Below are positions 1 through 10,097 of a stretch of 21,152 bases of DNA, piece after piece; the first letter of the stretch is position 1; each line of letters begins with the position of its first letter. A program made the translations under genes and the position numbers. Below the pieces are notes generated by a model. It made no database searches, had not been told where the DNA came from, and saw only the letters and a program-made list of their open reading frames with translations. Source of the DNA: Proteromonas lacertae (lineage: Eukaryota > Sar > Bigyra > Opalinata > Proteromonadidae); assembly GCA_002245135.1 (NCBI GenBank), contig NGBS01001266.1:1-21152 (forward strand), read 5' to 3'.

Positions 1-367
1 CTGATAAAGTAATAGCAACAATCAACTTTGGAAATCAACAAACAGGAAAACAATCACCAATGAGATTAATCACAAAGAATCAATTAGATGGTAATAAACC
101 AGGAGCTGAATGGTGTGGTAATTGTGGAAGTGGTTATCATGGAATGACTATTGATCAGTTGACTGTTAGTGGAACTGATGTGAAAGTAGGAGGAAATCCT
201 GCTGATTTTACTCCATATGAATCAGCTACTCCAATTGATGCTACAGTTGATGGAATTCCACCATTAGAATGTAGTAGAAATGGATTATGTGAAAGAAGCA
301 GTGGATTATGTAAATTTTTGAAGGTTATTATGGAAATGCTTGTACAGAACAAGCATCAATGTTGTAA
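1..367 (+). CDS. C-terminal end of an EGF-like domain protein (partial)
   Basis: The gene enters from the left edge in frame with base 3, and its start lies outside the window. The visible part is a Gly/Asn/Thr-rich segment with a CGNCG motif near base 118. It ends in one EGF-like module: ECSRNGLC, then ERSSGLC, then FEGYYGNAC and a short tail ending at TAA 365-367. That cysteine pattern is typical of extracellular or surface proteins of protists, with EGF as the last module. The frame changes at the five-T run 315-319. A single lost G there would restore the expected CKCFEGYYG, including the missing sixth-type cysteine, so I read it as a one-base error. Read literally, the frame instead runs to base 419 with a non-EGF tail. 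No membrane segment is visible. The full protein and its ligand cannot be named. Confidence 0.55.
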
Positions 368-483
368 AAATTTAAAACCCATAAATCTCACTGATTATTT
401 GTTTTTTATTTGGGTTTAATAAAACAACAAACACACAAAAATATAAAAATATATAATCTAAATCAAATATATAACATTTCTTT
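368..483. other. Short convergent intergenic gap
   Basis: This is an A/T-rich spacer of 116 bases between the ends of two converging genes. It must hold both 3' UTRs and polyadenylation signals. An AATAAA-like context (TTTAATAAAACAAC, 415-428) suits the left gene. I see no other feature. Confidence 0.5.
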
Positions 484-2256
484 CTATTCATTTATATTTA
501 CATCTTCATTCAATTCATTTCCATTGTTTATTGTATTATAATATTCATCATCTTCATATCCACCATCTTCTTCAGAAGCTAATCGAGCTATTCATATCGA
601 GCAAATCTATTCCAAGGTCTATTCAAATTATAAACAATATAAAAACATACGTTAATCCATCATTTTCTTGTTGTTTTAACATAAATGGATCTCTCTGTTC
701 ATAAGCCATAAATTTTCTCCAAATCAAATAATATATCAAAAAATACTCCACTTTTCTTTATTATACTTGGCTTTGTAAAATTTCGTAAATAAAATTCATC
801 TTCTTGAGTATGTAATAAATCACATAATTGACAAATTATATCACAAACTGGAATTGTTTCTTGTTGACCCAATCCTTCTACTCTCTTGATTTGTTCATTA
901 TAAAATTCTTCAATTTCATGAGCTCGAATTACTCCATCTCCATCTAAATCCACACATTTGAACCAATAAGATAAACTTGTTACATTCGTCCTTATCTTCT
1001 TCAGATAACATGAAATAGATAAAATCTTCATAACCCATCTTACTTTTATCATTACACCATTATTGGATGACCAGCTCCACTGAATATTCGATCGATTATT
1101 TTACGAGTTAAAGCATGATTATCATAAGGAATTAAATCATTTACACTTAACATATTATCATGATCTGTATCTAATTCATAAAATCGACAATATAAAACAT
1201 AAAAATGTTCATAGGAAAAGAATTCAGGAATTGTATTAATATCTTCTTCATTGTCAGTTTCTTCACACATTTCCATAAATGGACTGTTTATAAATTCTTT
1301 CTCACTGGATTTTACGAGTTTGACTTCGATTTAATACATAAAATATTCGGATTTATTACTGTCAATGCATATTTTGTTTGAAATTCTGGAGTTTCTTTAA
1401 GGAATGATAATCCTTGATGTGTGTTTAATAGTTCAGTTAAATAAACTTCAAAGTCATCAGGTATTATATGATCACAATCTGGTTTAGCAATCTATATAAT
1501 AATAATAATAATAATATTTATATACTAAATGAAAAGCTCTTGATTCTTGTTTTATAAGGAGAAAACTGTTTTTCCCAAAATCTATAATAATAATAATATT
1601 TTTATATATATATATACTTTTATCATCATTTCTTCAGTTATTACTGTATCTTCATTTATATCTTTCGGTTGTATTGCTTGAGTAACTAAAACTATTCGTT
1701 GAAATAATCCTGTTGAAAAGAATGAAGGTAAATTACATAACTTTTTTGTCATTTCTTTAAATTCAGATTGTTTTTACTCCATTTGGAAATGTTTTAAAAA
1801 TTATATCTTATAGAATTCTATTGGTTATATACATATTATTATATACATAATCATTTGGCCATGAATCAAAATCAGGTTTTGGATCATAGAAACGAGGTAT
1901 TTCTTTTATTTTAGTTGATGTACTCACTCTTTGTCCTTGTGGCTTTGTTCTCTTTGATGAATTCAATGGCGACATTAATGAACTAGTTGATTTTGATAAG
2001 GGTGGTATTGTAAAACCTCTATTTCATAATAATATATGACTATTTTACTTTTGAGTTAATGTGCCAAACGAAACAGGTGATGGAACTGGCAGTGGTGTCC
2101 CTGACTTTAGTTGTTGTGTTAAAGAATTTATCTAATAATGATGTAAAGAAAATAAGATACTAAGTCATTGATAGATGGTTTCCTTAACCATTCAGCAAAT
2201 AACTGCTCTATTTTACTTCTAGATATTGAACATTGTGGTAAGTCTGCTATTTGCAT
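484..2256 (-). CDS. PP2A regulatory subunit B'' (PPP2R3 family), EF-hand protein
   Basis: This is the substrate-targeting B'' subunit of protein phosphatase 2A, which binds the scaffold/catalytic dimer under calcium control. The predicted start ATG is 2256-2254 (MQIADLPQC). The family signature IPRFYDPKP follows near 1890. The conserved core [21 protein letters not shown] lies at about 1160-1225 and contains EF-hand 1 ([12 protein letters not shown]). IDRIFSGAG comes next, then [13 protein letters not shown] with a canonical EF-hand 2 ([12 protein letters not shown], about 930-965). [11 protein letters not shown] and AYEQRDPF close the fold, and the acidic tail ends NINE plus TAG at 484-486. 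Introns are small; the first is 2132-2160 (29 nt), and those near 1492-1525 and 1581-1617 are ATT/AT repeats. Frame shifts near 1055, 985, 718 (an A run) and 575 interrupt the conserved frame. The gene diverges from the SR gene. Confidence 0.85.
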
Positions 2257-2330
2257 TCTCTAATGGTGTTAAAAAAGGAAATAGAATTTTAAAATCTGGT
2301 TTGATAGAGGCTTGATTTACAGAAATTAAA
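2257..2330. promoter_or_regulatory. Very short divergent promoter between PPP2R3-type and SR genes
   Basis: Only 74 bases separate the two outward-facing start codons (2254-2256 on minus, 2331-2333 on plus). Both 5' UTRs and both promoters must fit here or reach into the coding regions. The segment is A/T-rich with no clear TATA box on either strand. The function is inferred from gene orientation only. Confidence 0.5.
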
Positions 2331-2973
2331 ATGGACTATAGAAAGCCTCCTAAGGATGTTAACAAAATGTTCGCTGTGAAAATTAGCGACTTGAGTGAGG
2401 ATATAACGTATTAATGCATTTTTATCTTTAGCATAAACGATGTAAGCGATGCATTTAAAAAGTTTGGTACAATTGGTGATATATATCTACCAAAAGATAG
2501 ATATACAGGTAAATATAGAGGCTTTGGATTTGTTAGATTTTATAAAGAAGAGGAAGCAAAAACTGCAGCTGATGAAATGAACGAAACTGAATTGTTGGGT
2601 AAAAAAATGTCAGTGATAGTAGCAGAGTATAACATAATTATTTTTTAATTTTACATAGAGTTAGAAGAAAAAGAGAGTAATTTTATCTATTTTATTATAT
2701 TTAGCAATTCTCATTATAGAAGAAGACACAGTAGTTATAGTAGAAGTAGATCAAGGTATTTATTTGGATTTATATATGTTTATTCTCTAAATAGCAGTAG
2801 AAGTTACTCACCAAGACGTCGTCACCATCATCATAGTGATAGTAGATCGCACAGACATTCAAGAAGAGATAGAAGTGTAAGTGACAGCAGAAGTAGAAGT
2901 AGATCTGGAAGTAGCAGTAGATCACCATCTAGACAGTATTATATTTATATATTATTATAGTCATCGTCATTGA
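2331..2973 (+). CDS. SR-family pre-mRNA splicing factor (SRSF2-like), RRM plus RS domain
   Basis: This nuclear RNA-binding protein takes part in splice-site selection. It has an N-terminal RRM with RNP2 (FAVKISDL) and RNP1 (RGFGFVRF), the GDIYLPKDRYTGK segment typical of SRSF2-like proteins, and a C-terminal Arg/Ser domain (SYSRSRSR, SDSRSRSRSGSSSRSPSR) interrupted by RRRHHHHS. The start is MDYRKPP, matching the family's MSYGRPPPDV opening. Six exons join in frame: 2331-2407, 2432-2626, 2659-2676, 2705-2755, 2795-2935 and 2961-2973, giving about 164 residues. Introns are 24, 32, 28, 39 and 25 nt, all GTA...TAG. No frame break was found. The 24-nt first intron is among the shortest in the window. 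Confidence 0.88.
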
Positions 2974-3090
2974 GAAGTTTAAAAATAAGTATATCACTGA
3001 TAATATTTTTCTTTATTGAATTTTATTTTGATTTGTATTGGAATTATTGAAATAAAGATATTTATCAACAATATAAACTATATATTTTTA

Positions 3091-3812
3091 TTAAATCAAT
3101 GATTTTCTCTCCAAATTAATCAAAGAGTTCTTTAATTTTTCTTGATCAATTTCTTTTGGTGTTAAAAGAATCATTTGTCTTTTAGATTTACCAGCAACTT
3201 CCAATATCAACTCATAACTCTTATTTCTAGAATAATCATCCATAAAAACATCAATTTCATCCATTACTAAAAATGGAGTTTTTATTTGATCTAATAATGA
3301 TAAAAAGAAACATAATGTAGTTCTTGTTTTTTCACCACCACTTAATTGGATTAATATCTTTAGTGGAATTGTCTTCAGATTCATCTGCTCTTGCTTGTAT
3401 TTCTAATTGCACTGTTCGTTCATCCCAATCAATAGTTACTGTTGCAGCTGATCTAAACTTCATCATATATTCTATCATCTTTACTTGACAAGCATCAGCT
3501 ACAGCATCTCTTATAGTCAATAAATCATGCTTTCTTGGATCTATTTGAAGCTGTAGATCATTTTTAATATCTAAATTTTGACGATATTTTGCTTCTAATT
3601 CGATTTGTCTCATTTGAACTTTATCTAATTCTGCCTCTGCTTCTTGTAATGTTGGTAAACCATCATTTCGAATTTGATCTAGCTTTTTCTTTAATAAGTC
3701 ATATTCTTTTTGCTCTTCATCTGGTGATCTTATTTCTCCACCATCAACATTAACATTCTTATAAGCTTCATAATTAGCATTTTCTCTTCGCAATCTCTAA
3801 ATAAATAATAAT

Positions 3813-3850
<38 letters not shown>

Positions 3851-6721
3851 ATATCTTGTTGGTGGTTTGTTAATTTTATCATTAAACTTTTCTTTTTACC
3901 TTCATCTTCTTCTAATACTTTATTATAAGCTGCATTTTGATCTTGCAATTCCTGTATTTGGTTTCTATACTCATTAATTTCATTTTGAAAACTCTCATAT
4001 TCTTTACCTAGTTCAGTTTTTCTTTTATCCATTTCAATCACTATAATAATAATAATAATAATAATATATACATTCTGCATCATTTTCTTGTCTATTCTTT
4101 TGTTCTTCCAGTTGTTGTCTTACTCTATTCAAATCATTTTCTTTATCAGTTATTTGAGCATCTAATTCATCTACTTTACTACCACTTCCTTGTTGAGCTT
4201 CTTTCAACTGATCTTCACATTCATTTTTCTCAGATATTCTATCTTCTAGTTTTCGTATTGTTTGTCTAAGAGTATCTTTAGATGCATCAATACTCCTTTC
4301 AAATTCTGTCAACGTATTTGCTATTCGATATCTTTCTTCCTTCTTTTCATTATAATCCTTTTGTTTTACGATTAATTGTTCCTTTATTTCTTTTTGCTGT
4401 CTTTTACATTCCTCTAAATTAGCTCCTTTTTGTTGATTTAACATTGTAACTGCTTGATGAATAGCTGAATATTGAGATTGTAAATCACCAAATGTTGAAG
4501 TCAACTTCTTTTCTCTCAATGTCAATATTTCTTTAAATCTCTTATTCATTCCATCAATTTGTTTGGCTTGAGGAAATAAATATACATTATTCTTCTTACC
4601 TTGTAATAAACCTTGATTTTTTAAAAATGTTTCAGCTTTTAAATCATCAGAACATAATAATATTTGATCAAATTTCATTACATCACTGAAATATATCTTT
4701 AATATAGCTCGATGATGAGCATCTAATGCGCTGAAATCTAAAGTGTCTAAAAATGATATAATATCATAAGTTGTATCTTGATAATAATTGGTTTGTACTT
4801 CATCACTGTTTGTTCCAGGTATTGATGTAATATTTGGTTCGGGAATCTTTCTTTCTTGGCAAATTGATCGAATTAATGGACGATCATCATTATCAGAGAT
4901 TACTGCACTATCTAAACATGATTTCATCTTTGTTTCTATTAAAGCAGTGTATTGTTCATATTCTGGCTTTACTCTAACATAAGCAGAAACAGGCCAAATG
5001 ATTTTTCCTTTTATTTTCCCACTTAGTGCTTTAGATGCTTCTTGTATTTTATCTTGTGGTGTTTTATTGATTATTTCAGAGATATCACGTTCTTTATTCT
5101 TTAATTGATTCATTTCAGTTTGTAATTGCGTTAATTCTTTTACACATTTATCACTTAAAGCTTTTGAATTCTATATTTTTCTTCTTTTTGATTTAACTCT
5201 TCGCTTGTGCTAGTTTTTTTATTATCTAATTCATCAATTTCTTTTCTAATTTTACAATTCTATCTGCTATTTCTTTAGTATTTGATGATTGTGACTGGAG
5301 TTTTCTCATTTCTGATTTCTTTTCTTTAATATTCCTTTCTAAAATTAATATATTTCTATCTAAATCTTTGATATTATCTTGATATCTTCTTTTATGAGCT
5401 GCTATTTCGTTTGATCTATTATTCATTATAAATAAATATAATATACATTCTTTTTTTTTCTGAATTTATCGTATCAGATTTATATTGTGCTTCATTACAT
5501 AATCTTACTATTGATTGAGCTTTATTTTCTCTCTCTTTACTCTCTTCTTCATCTTTATTCATTTTTTCTGCCAATTCTTTTTGTAAACCTTTAATATTTT
5601 CAATTTTTTTCTTTAATTCTTCTATTTCTCTATTCTTTACTAAATAATTTGCTTTCTTCATTCTATTCATTGCATTGGTTACTTGTTTATTTAACAGATC
5701 TTGTCCACCAGCATCTTTTACTTTCTGTACCAACATTTGTTTATTATTAACTTCGTGTATTATTTGCATTAAAATTTCTTCTACTTCCTTCAAATCATTT
5801 TCACAGTCTATCAATTCTTCAGCTGCTTTATTAATTTCACTTTCTATTTTCTCAGTCTTCATTACTTGTTGTAAAAATTCATATTTTTCTTTATCTGAAC
5901 CATTAATAAATGTCTTTGCCATATTCTGTTTTAATACTAACAATGGATTAGTTATTTGAATTGAATAATGATTACATATATCATCCACTATCTTTTTCCA
6001 TGCTTCTCTGTATGTTAATTCTGCACTGGATCTTATATAATTATTATATTTCCCAACAGAAGCTTCTATTGCTTTTGAATCTTTTTTCCTCACTAATAAA
6101 TCTTTATCCACTCTATTTATCATTATATATATATATATATATACAGTGAAACATATTCAGAATCAAATCGATATGTTACTTGTCCACTTCTAGTGGCTTC
6201 TCTTCCAATAAGAATGTAACTACCAAATACATCTTCATAATATGGAGAAAAACCACCTTCACTACTAAGTTTATTACATAATATTACTGAAGCAGCACCT
6301 TTTGTATGTCCGTGAGAGACAAATTCACCTAATTTAGAAGCTCTATCTGTTTGACTTGCTGTTACACCAAAACAAAACTATTTATTTAATATTTAATATA
6401 AATGTATTTATACTTGAAGTGCATCAACTATTGTACTTTTACCACTTCCATTTTGACCATGTATAACTGTAAGATTTGGCTTTAGATTCAATATAAATGG
6501 TGTTTGTTCATTATCATAACACATAAATTTATAAAACTTTACTTGCATTATTGATCCAGGTGTGAAATCTATAATAAATACCGCAGAATATTATACTTTC
6601 CATATCTGAAAAATAAGTGATTTTGAATACCTAATAGAATATACTCGAATGTAAAATATACATCCTCTGGTATGGCACTAGTTGTTACTACCCTTGCCCT
6701 TTTCTTAGGATTGGATGACAT
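3091..6721 (-). CDS. SMC6: SMC6, structural maintenance of chromosomes protein 6
   Basis: This is an ATPase arm of the SMC5/6 complex, which acts in the nucleus in recombination repair and DNA topology control. The start at 6721-6719 gives MSSNPKKRARVV, a basic NLS-like head. Next come FYKFMC and Walker A GQNGSGKST (about 6434-6460), then a first long coiled coil starting at NPLLVLKQNMAK (about 5940). The hinge (IIWPVSAYVRVKPEYEQYT to VYLFPQAKQIDGM, about 5000-4555) and a second coiled coil follow. The C-terminal lobe has LSGGEKTRT (about 3345) and Walker B FLVMDEIDVFMD; the DEIDVFMD form separates SMC6 from SMC5. Stop TAA is 3093-3091. Introns include 3797-3846 (50 nt) and 4041-4071 (31 nt), both nearly pure AT/ATT repeat, and 6606-6630 and 6569-6596 flanking a putative 9-nt exon. 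Frame shifts occur near 3370, 5170 and 5237; the rest reads well. Confidence 0.93.
3797..3846 (-). repeat. SMC6 intron made of AT and ATT microsatellite
   Basis: Read on the minus strand, this 50-nt intron is GTATAT followed by about ten further AT units, then ATT units, then TTTATTTAG. It lies in the second coiled coil, and the flanking codons (QQDID, then RLRRENANY) join in frame without it. Confidence 0.85.
4041..4071 (-). repeat. SMC6 intron made of ATT microsatellite
   Basis: This 31-nt intron on the minus strand is GTATAT, seven ATT units and a TAG acceptor. Its length is a multiple of three plus one, so retention would shift the frame. Confidence 0.82.
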
Positions 6722-7009
6722 TTTTCAAATCACAATTTATATGAACAAATATGAAGAAAATTATAAAAAAAGAAAGATGAGAAAAAATCAAAATAAATAT
6801 GAAGTGATTATATTAAAATAAATTGAATGATTGTAATCTATTTTGACTTGAAACGAATATATTATTAAAACTAAGATAAGAATGACAAACTAATTTATTG
6901 ATTATAAGGTATACTTTCAAAATATGGTTTAGTGTTGATTATATATGTGAATTAAATTACTAATTAGGGGAAAGGAAATAACAATAAAATTAATATATTA
7001 CATAATTTA
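6722..7009. other. AT-rich SMC6 upstream region
   Basis: This is single-copy sequence between the SMC6 start codon and the first repeat unit. It is very A-rich and should contain the SMC6 promoter (read leftwards). I see no ORF with coding character, no RNA gene and no repeat in it. Its right end is the boundary where identity with the other T copies begins. Confidence 0.45.
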
Positions 7010-7122
7010 TAAATGAACCTTTTCTATAGTTTTATGACGAAAATAATAGTTGGTTGTTCAGAAAATGATAAATAAAAGAATGTAGTGTTTATATGAGCAT
7101 GTAGGAATAAAAATTTTGGTCA

Positions 7123-7207
7123 GCTAGTGTGCCCGAGTTGGTCCAAGGGGCCAGACTTAAGATCTGGTGTGTTCAGTCACTCGTGGGTTCAAACCCCACC
7201 GCTAGCA
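7123..7207 (+). tRNA. tRNA-Leu (anticodon UAA), copy 1
   Basis: A complete type II tRNA. The 7-bp acceptor stem pairs GCTAGTG with CGCTAGC (one G-U), with discriminator A at 7207. The D stem is CCC/GGG. The anticodon arm is CCAGA-CTTAAGA-TCTGG with anticodon TAA. The long variable arm carries a GTG/CAC stem. The T arm is GTGGG-TTCAAAC-CCCAC. A box (TGCCCGAGTTGG) and B box (GGTTCAAAC) are intact and there is no intron. It faces the 3' end of the neighbouring NAP1 tail. Confidence 0.97.
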
Positions 7208-7212
7208 AATTC

Positions 7213-7225
7213 TTTTTCTTTTTTT
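7213..7225 (+). terminator. Pol III terminator of tRNA-Leu copy 1
   Basis: Two T runs (five, then seven) begin 6 nt after the mature 3' end, the usual place for RNA polymerase III release. The same runs follow copies 2 and 3. Confidence 0.8.
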
Positions 7226-7361
7226 ATCTTTATTTCTTATTTCAAATTCTTTATATCATCTTATTTTTGTAAATTCTATCAATTTTTATATTCATTTAGT
7301 TATTTTATAAAGATTATAAACATTTCATATTTTGTTATAAAAATATATAGGTTAGAAAGAG

Positions 7362-7530
7362 TTAATAAATGTAAGGAGGTAAAATTTGATTCTTTGTATC
7401 AATATCAGCTATTATCTCATTAAAATTAAAACTATCACACAACTTATCCAATATATACATGATTTGAATATGACTACAAGGTAAATCTTTCCATATTTTT
7501 TCATTTGTTGATGATTGAATTAAATTCCTT
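7362..7530 (-). pseudogene. NAP1 3'-end relic, copy 1
   Basis: This duplicates the last ~56 codons of NAP1 (including KIWKDLPCSHIQIMYIL and the stop after PPYIY). It lies in segment T but is cut off from the rest of the gene: upstream it runs into unit K. It has no start or promoter of its own and is a by-product of the repeat structure, not a gene. Confidence 0.85.
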
Positions 7531-10097
7531 TTGATATTAAAATATTAGAAGAAAATATTATGTTTATTCATTCAATCACAACCATAACAACAATAACTGC
7601 AATAAAAAAGTTAATAATTATTCTAAATTAAAAAGTTAATAACACAACACTTTCATCATCTACTGAGATATTATTTAAATACACATGACCATAAGTAACT
7701 AACATTTTAACACTGTCAAGTAATAATTTCAATCCTGCATTACCAATTGGATTATCTATTAAACAATAATTATTATTAATTATAACAATGAATATATACT
7801 ATGAATTAATACCTTCTCTAAATTATCATTTTCTTTCATATAATTCATCAAATACTCTATTCCTTTTGAATCAATATAATTATAACATATATCAAGCAAA
7901 TTAATTACTTCATCAATATTCTTTAAACCATTAACCAAATACTTTAATCCAATGGAAGATAATCCCATTCCTATTATATAACAATTAATAATAATAATAA
8001 TACTGGAACATTTGAGCCAATGTAGAACATCTTTTAATAAATGTAAGTGTGGAAATAAAATTTTCATACCATCATCTCCTATTTCATTTCCATGTAATTG
8101 AAGTTCATTAAGGGTTGGAAATGAAGATAAATTGTTAATCAATAGTTTAACACTTTCATTCGTTAGTTTATTGTCTAAACAGCAAAATATTAATAATATT
8201 ATATACAACTGACATCTAATCTTTTTATTTTCTGCAATTCATTTAATCTTAAAGAAATGAAATACTTGAAAAAAACATCATCAATTTCACAATTACCCAA
8301 ATTTAATATATGTTGGTATTGTAAATAATTGATTACTTTTGGAACATCATTTTCTATCAGTAATTCTTTACTTTCAAAAAACTGAAAATTGGTTTGTGAA
8401 ATGGGAAATTTGGAGAATAAAGCTTTCATTCCTTTTGAATGAATGTTATAGTTATGATCTATATCAATTATCTCAATATCTGGATATTTATATAGTTCTT
8501 CTGATAATAATATCATTGATTCATCATCTAAATTCATTCCACATAGATACAACTCGTTATATCTTCGGATTAATAAATTTAAATATGGAAGTAGTAATTT
8601 GAAGCCTGTTAAACCAATTAGATTATCTAATTCAAAATAATAATAATAATTAATTGTAAAAAATACATGAAAGATTAACATATTTCAACTTCATATATGG
8701 AATTGATTTAATAAATGATTCAATGAAAATGAAAGTAAGATTACATCTTGATAAGTTTAACTCTTTTAGATTTGTTAACTGTGAAAAATATGATCCTAAT
8801 ATGGATTGACATTTTATTGTAGTTTTATGATCATCTATCAAATAACGAAAATAAATAATGATTATATACTTCTTCACAGAAACAAACATACTTTTTATCT
8901 ATTTCTATTCTTTCTTTATTATAATAATCACAATCCATTCCAAACATCATTTCATCTAAATAACATTCTCTTCCATACATACATTGGTGATGAATATGAA
9001 ATTTCATTTTACTTTTTATTGTTTTATCATTTTTATTCATTTTCATCATCAATAGTATTGATAATATTCTTTTGTTTGGTTTATTATTGTAAGACTTTAT
9101 TAATCCATCTCTAATATTTTCCCATTTGTTATATTGGAGATAATAATCTGTTTTAATACTGAATGGTGATATTTCTATTCTATAATCATCATTATATATT
9201 GTTCTTTCCCTCTCTTTACATATCATCAAATTATCATCACTATCTTTCACTATTTCACTCATTTTTATCATTTCTTTTCTCAACTCTTTCAAACTCATTC
9301 TATCTTCATTCTTCACTTTTAACATTCTATCTATCAATTCTTTCATTTCATTATCACATTCTACATCTAAACTGTATTTACATCTCATGATATTCTCTTT
9401 TATTTTATTCATATTATCATCTTCATTAAATGGTAATTTCTTCTTCATCATTTCATACAAAACACATCCAATTGACCATATCACACTTCTTTCATTTAAT
9501 TCTAATCCATTCAATTCTTCTGGGCTTTTAAATGATATATCATACATTCTCATTTCTTCTTCCTTTCTCAATGTGTTTAACCATAAATCACATAACTTTA
9601 GATTATCATCATCTCTTTCATATATCATATTAGAACTCTTCAAATTGCTTAATACTATACCATACTCACTCAACATCAATAAAATATGACATATACTACA
9701 CATATAACTACAAATATCACTTCTTTCAAATATCATTGTGTAGATTATCTCTTCTACATCACATACATAATAATTTCTCTCATAAATCATCATCACATTA
9801 CCGCACATCTGTATTTTTGATGGACAAGTAAGAAATGAACAATCTGACAATAAAGAGTTATTCTCACAGAATTTCAATATTTCTATTTCTTTTATCCATG
9901 CAATTTTAAGGATTTTCATCACTTCAATATCATTGCCATGATGCACCATCATATCTACTTCATTAACACTCTTTTCAACTCTTTCTATAATCTAAAAAAT
10001 AAATAAATTAAAATACCTGCGAATCAGATGGTAATATTGAAGATAACACCTCATCTAGAAAAGAATTCATGTAAAATATCTTTCAATAAATATTTTG
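7531..10097. repeat. Unit K, copy 1 (single-gene cassette)
   Basis: This is 2,567 bp between two T copies, repeated at 10619-13185. It holds just one gene, the minus-strand pseudokinase-LRR gene. About 97 bp lie beyond the stop and 27 bp before the start, so the cassette is barely larger than the gene. It carries introns, so it did not arise from mRNA. No terminal inverted repeats or transposase are visible. Confidence 0.88.
7628..10070 (-). CDS. Pseudokinase fused to ribonuclease-inhibitor-like LRR, copy 1
   Basis: Exons: 10070-10017, 9991-8892, 8834-8667, 8626-8207, 8174-8004, 7970-7800 and 7755-7628. The start gives MNSFLDEVLSS. The N-terminal ~250 residues have a kinase fold: VMKIL (VAIK-like Lys), IKEIEIL (helix C Glu), LSNLKSSN in place of HRDLKPSN, LCDLWL in place of CDFGL, SPEE for APE, and SVIWSIGCVLYEM. 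There is no Gly-rich loop and the catalytic Asp is Asn, so it is probably inactive. The C-terminal ~350 residues are leucine-rich repeats of about 28 residues (LSYNLIGLTGFKLL, ELQLHGNEIGDDGMKIL, NNPIGNAGLKLL). I see no signal peptide or membrane span, so it is likely cytosolic, possibly a scaffold or sensor. The LRR introns are all phase 1. The exon 2 to exon 3 joint is off by one base with the obvious GTATG donor at 8891. Confidence 0.8.

Larger units (their letters stand above)
7010..7530. repeat. Direct repeat T, copy 1 (tRNA-Leu plus NAP1 3' end)
   Basis: This 521-bp segment recurs at 10098-10618 and 13186-13706 with a constant 3,088-bp offset. It contains about 110 bp of tRNA upstream sequence, tRNA-Leu(UAA), a spacer, and the last 169 bp of NAP1 coding sequence. 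The left boundary is between 7009 (A here, G in copy 2) and 7010. The right boundary is set by copy 3, which departs after 13706 into the body of NAP1. No difference between copies was noticed by eye. Confidence 0.9.

Noticed and set aside
4788-4982. Plus-strand frame within the SMC6 hinge
   Set aside because: Antisense of well-conserved SMC6 hinge codons.
7374-7380. GGAGG-like Shine-Dalgarno sequence
   Set aside because: The DNA is nuclear eukaryotic (spliceosomal introns, Pol III tRNA), and the motif is the antisense of NAP1 Pro codons.
7127-7423. 98-aa plus-strand reading frame across the tRNA, present three times
   Set aside because: It runs through tRNA-Leu, the Pol III terminators and the antisense of the NAP1 tail. 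It is a by-product of the repeat.
8806-9689. Plus-strand hydrophobic-looking reading frames opposite the pseudokinase (and the copies 3,088 bp on)
   Set aside because: They are antisense to a conserved kinase-fold exon. Their Phe/Ser/His/Tyr-rich composition is what an A-rich coding strand gives in reverse.
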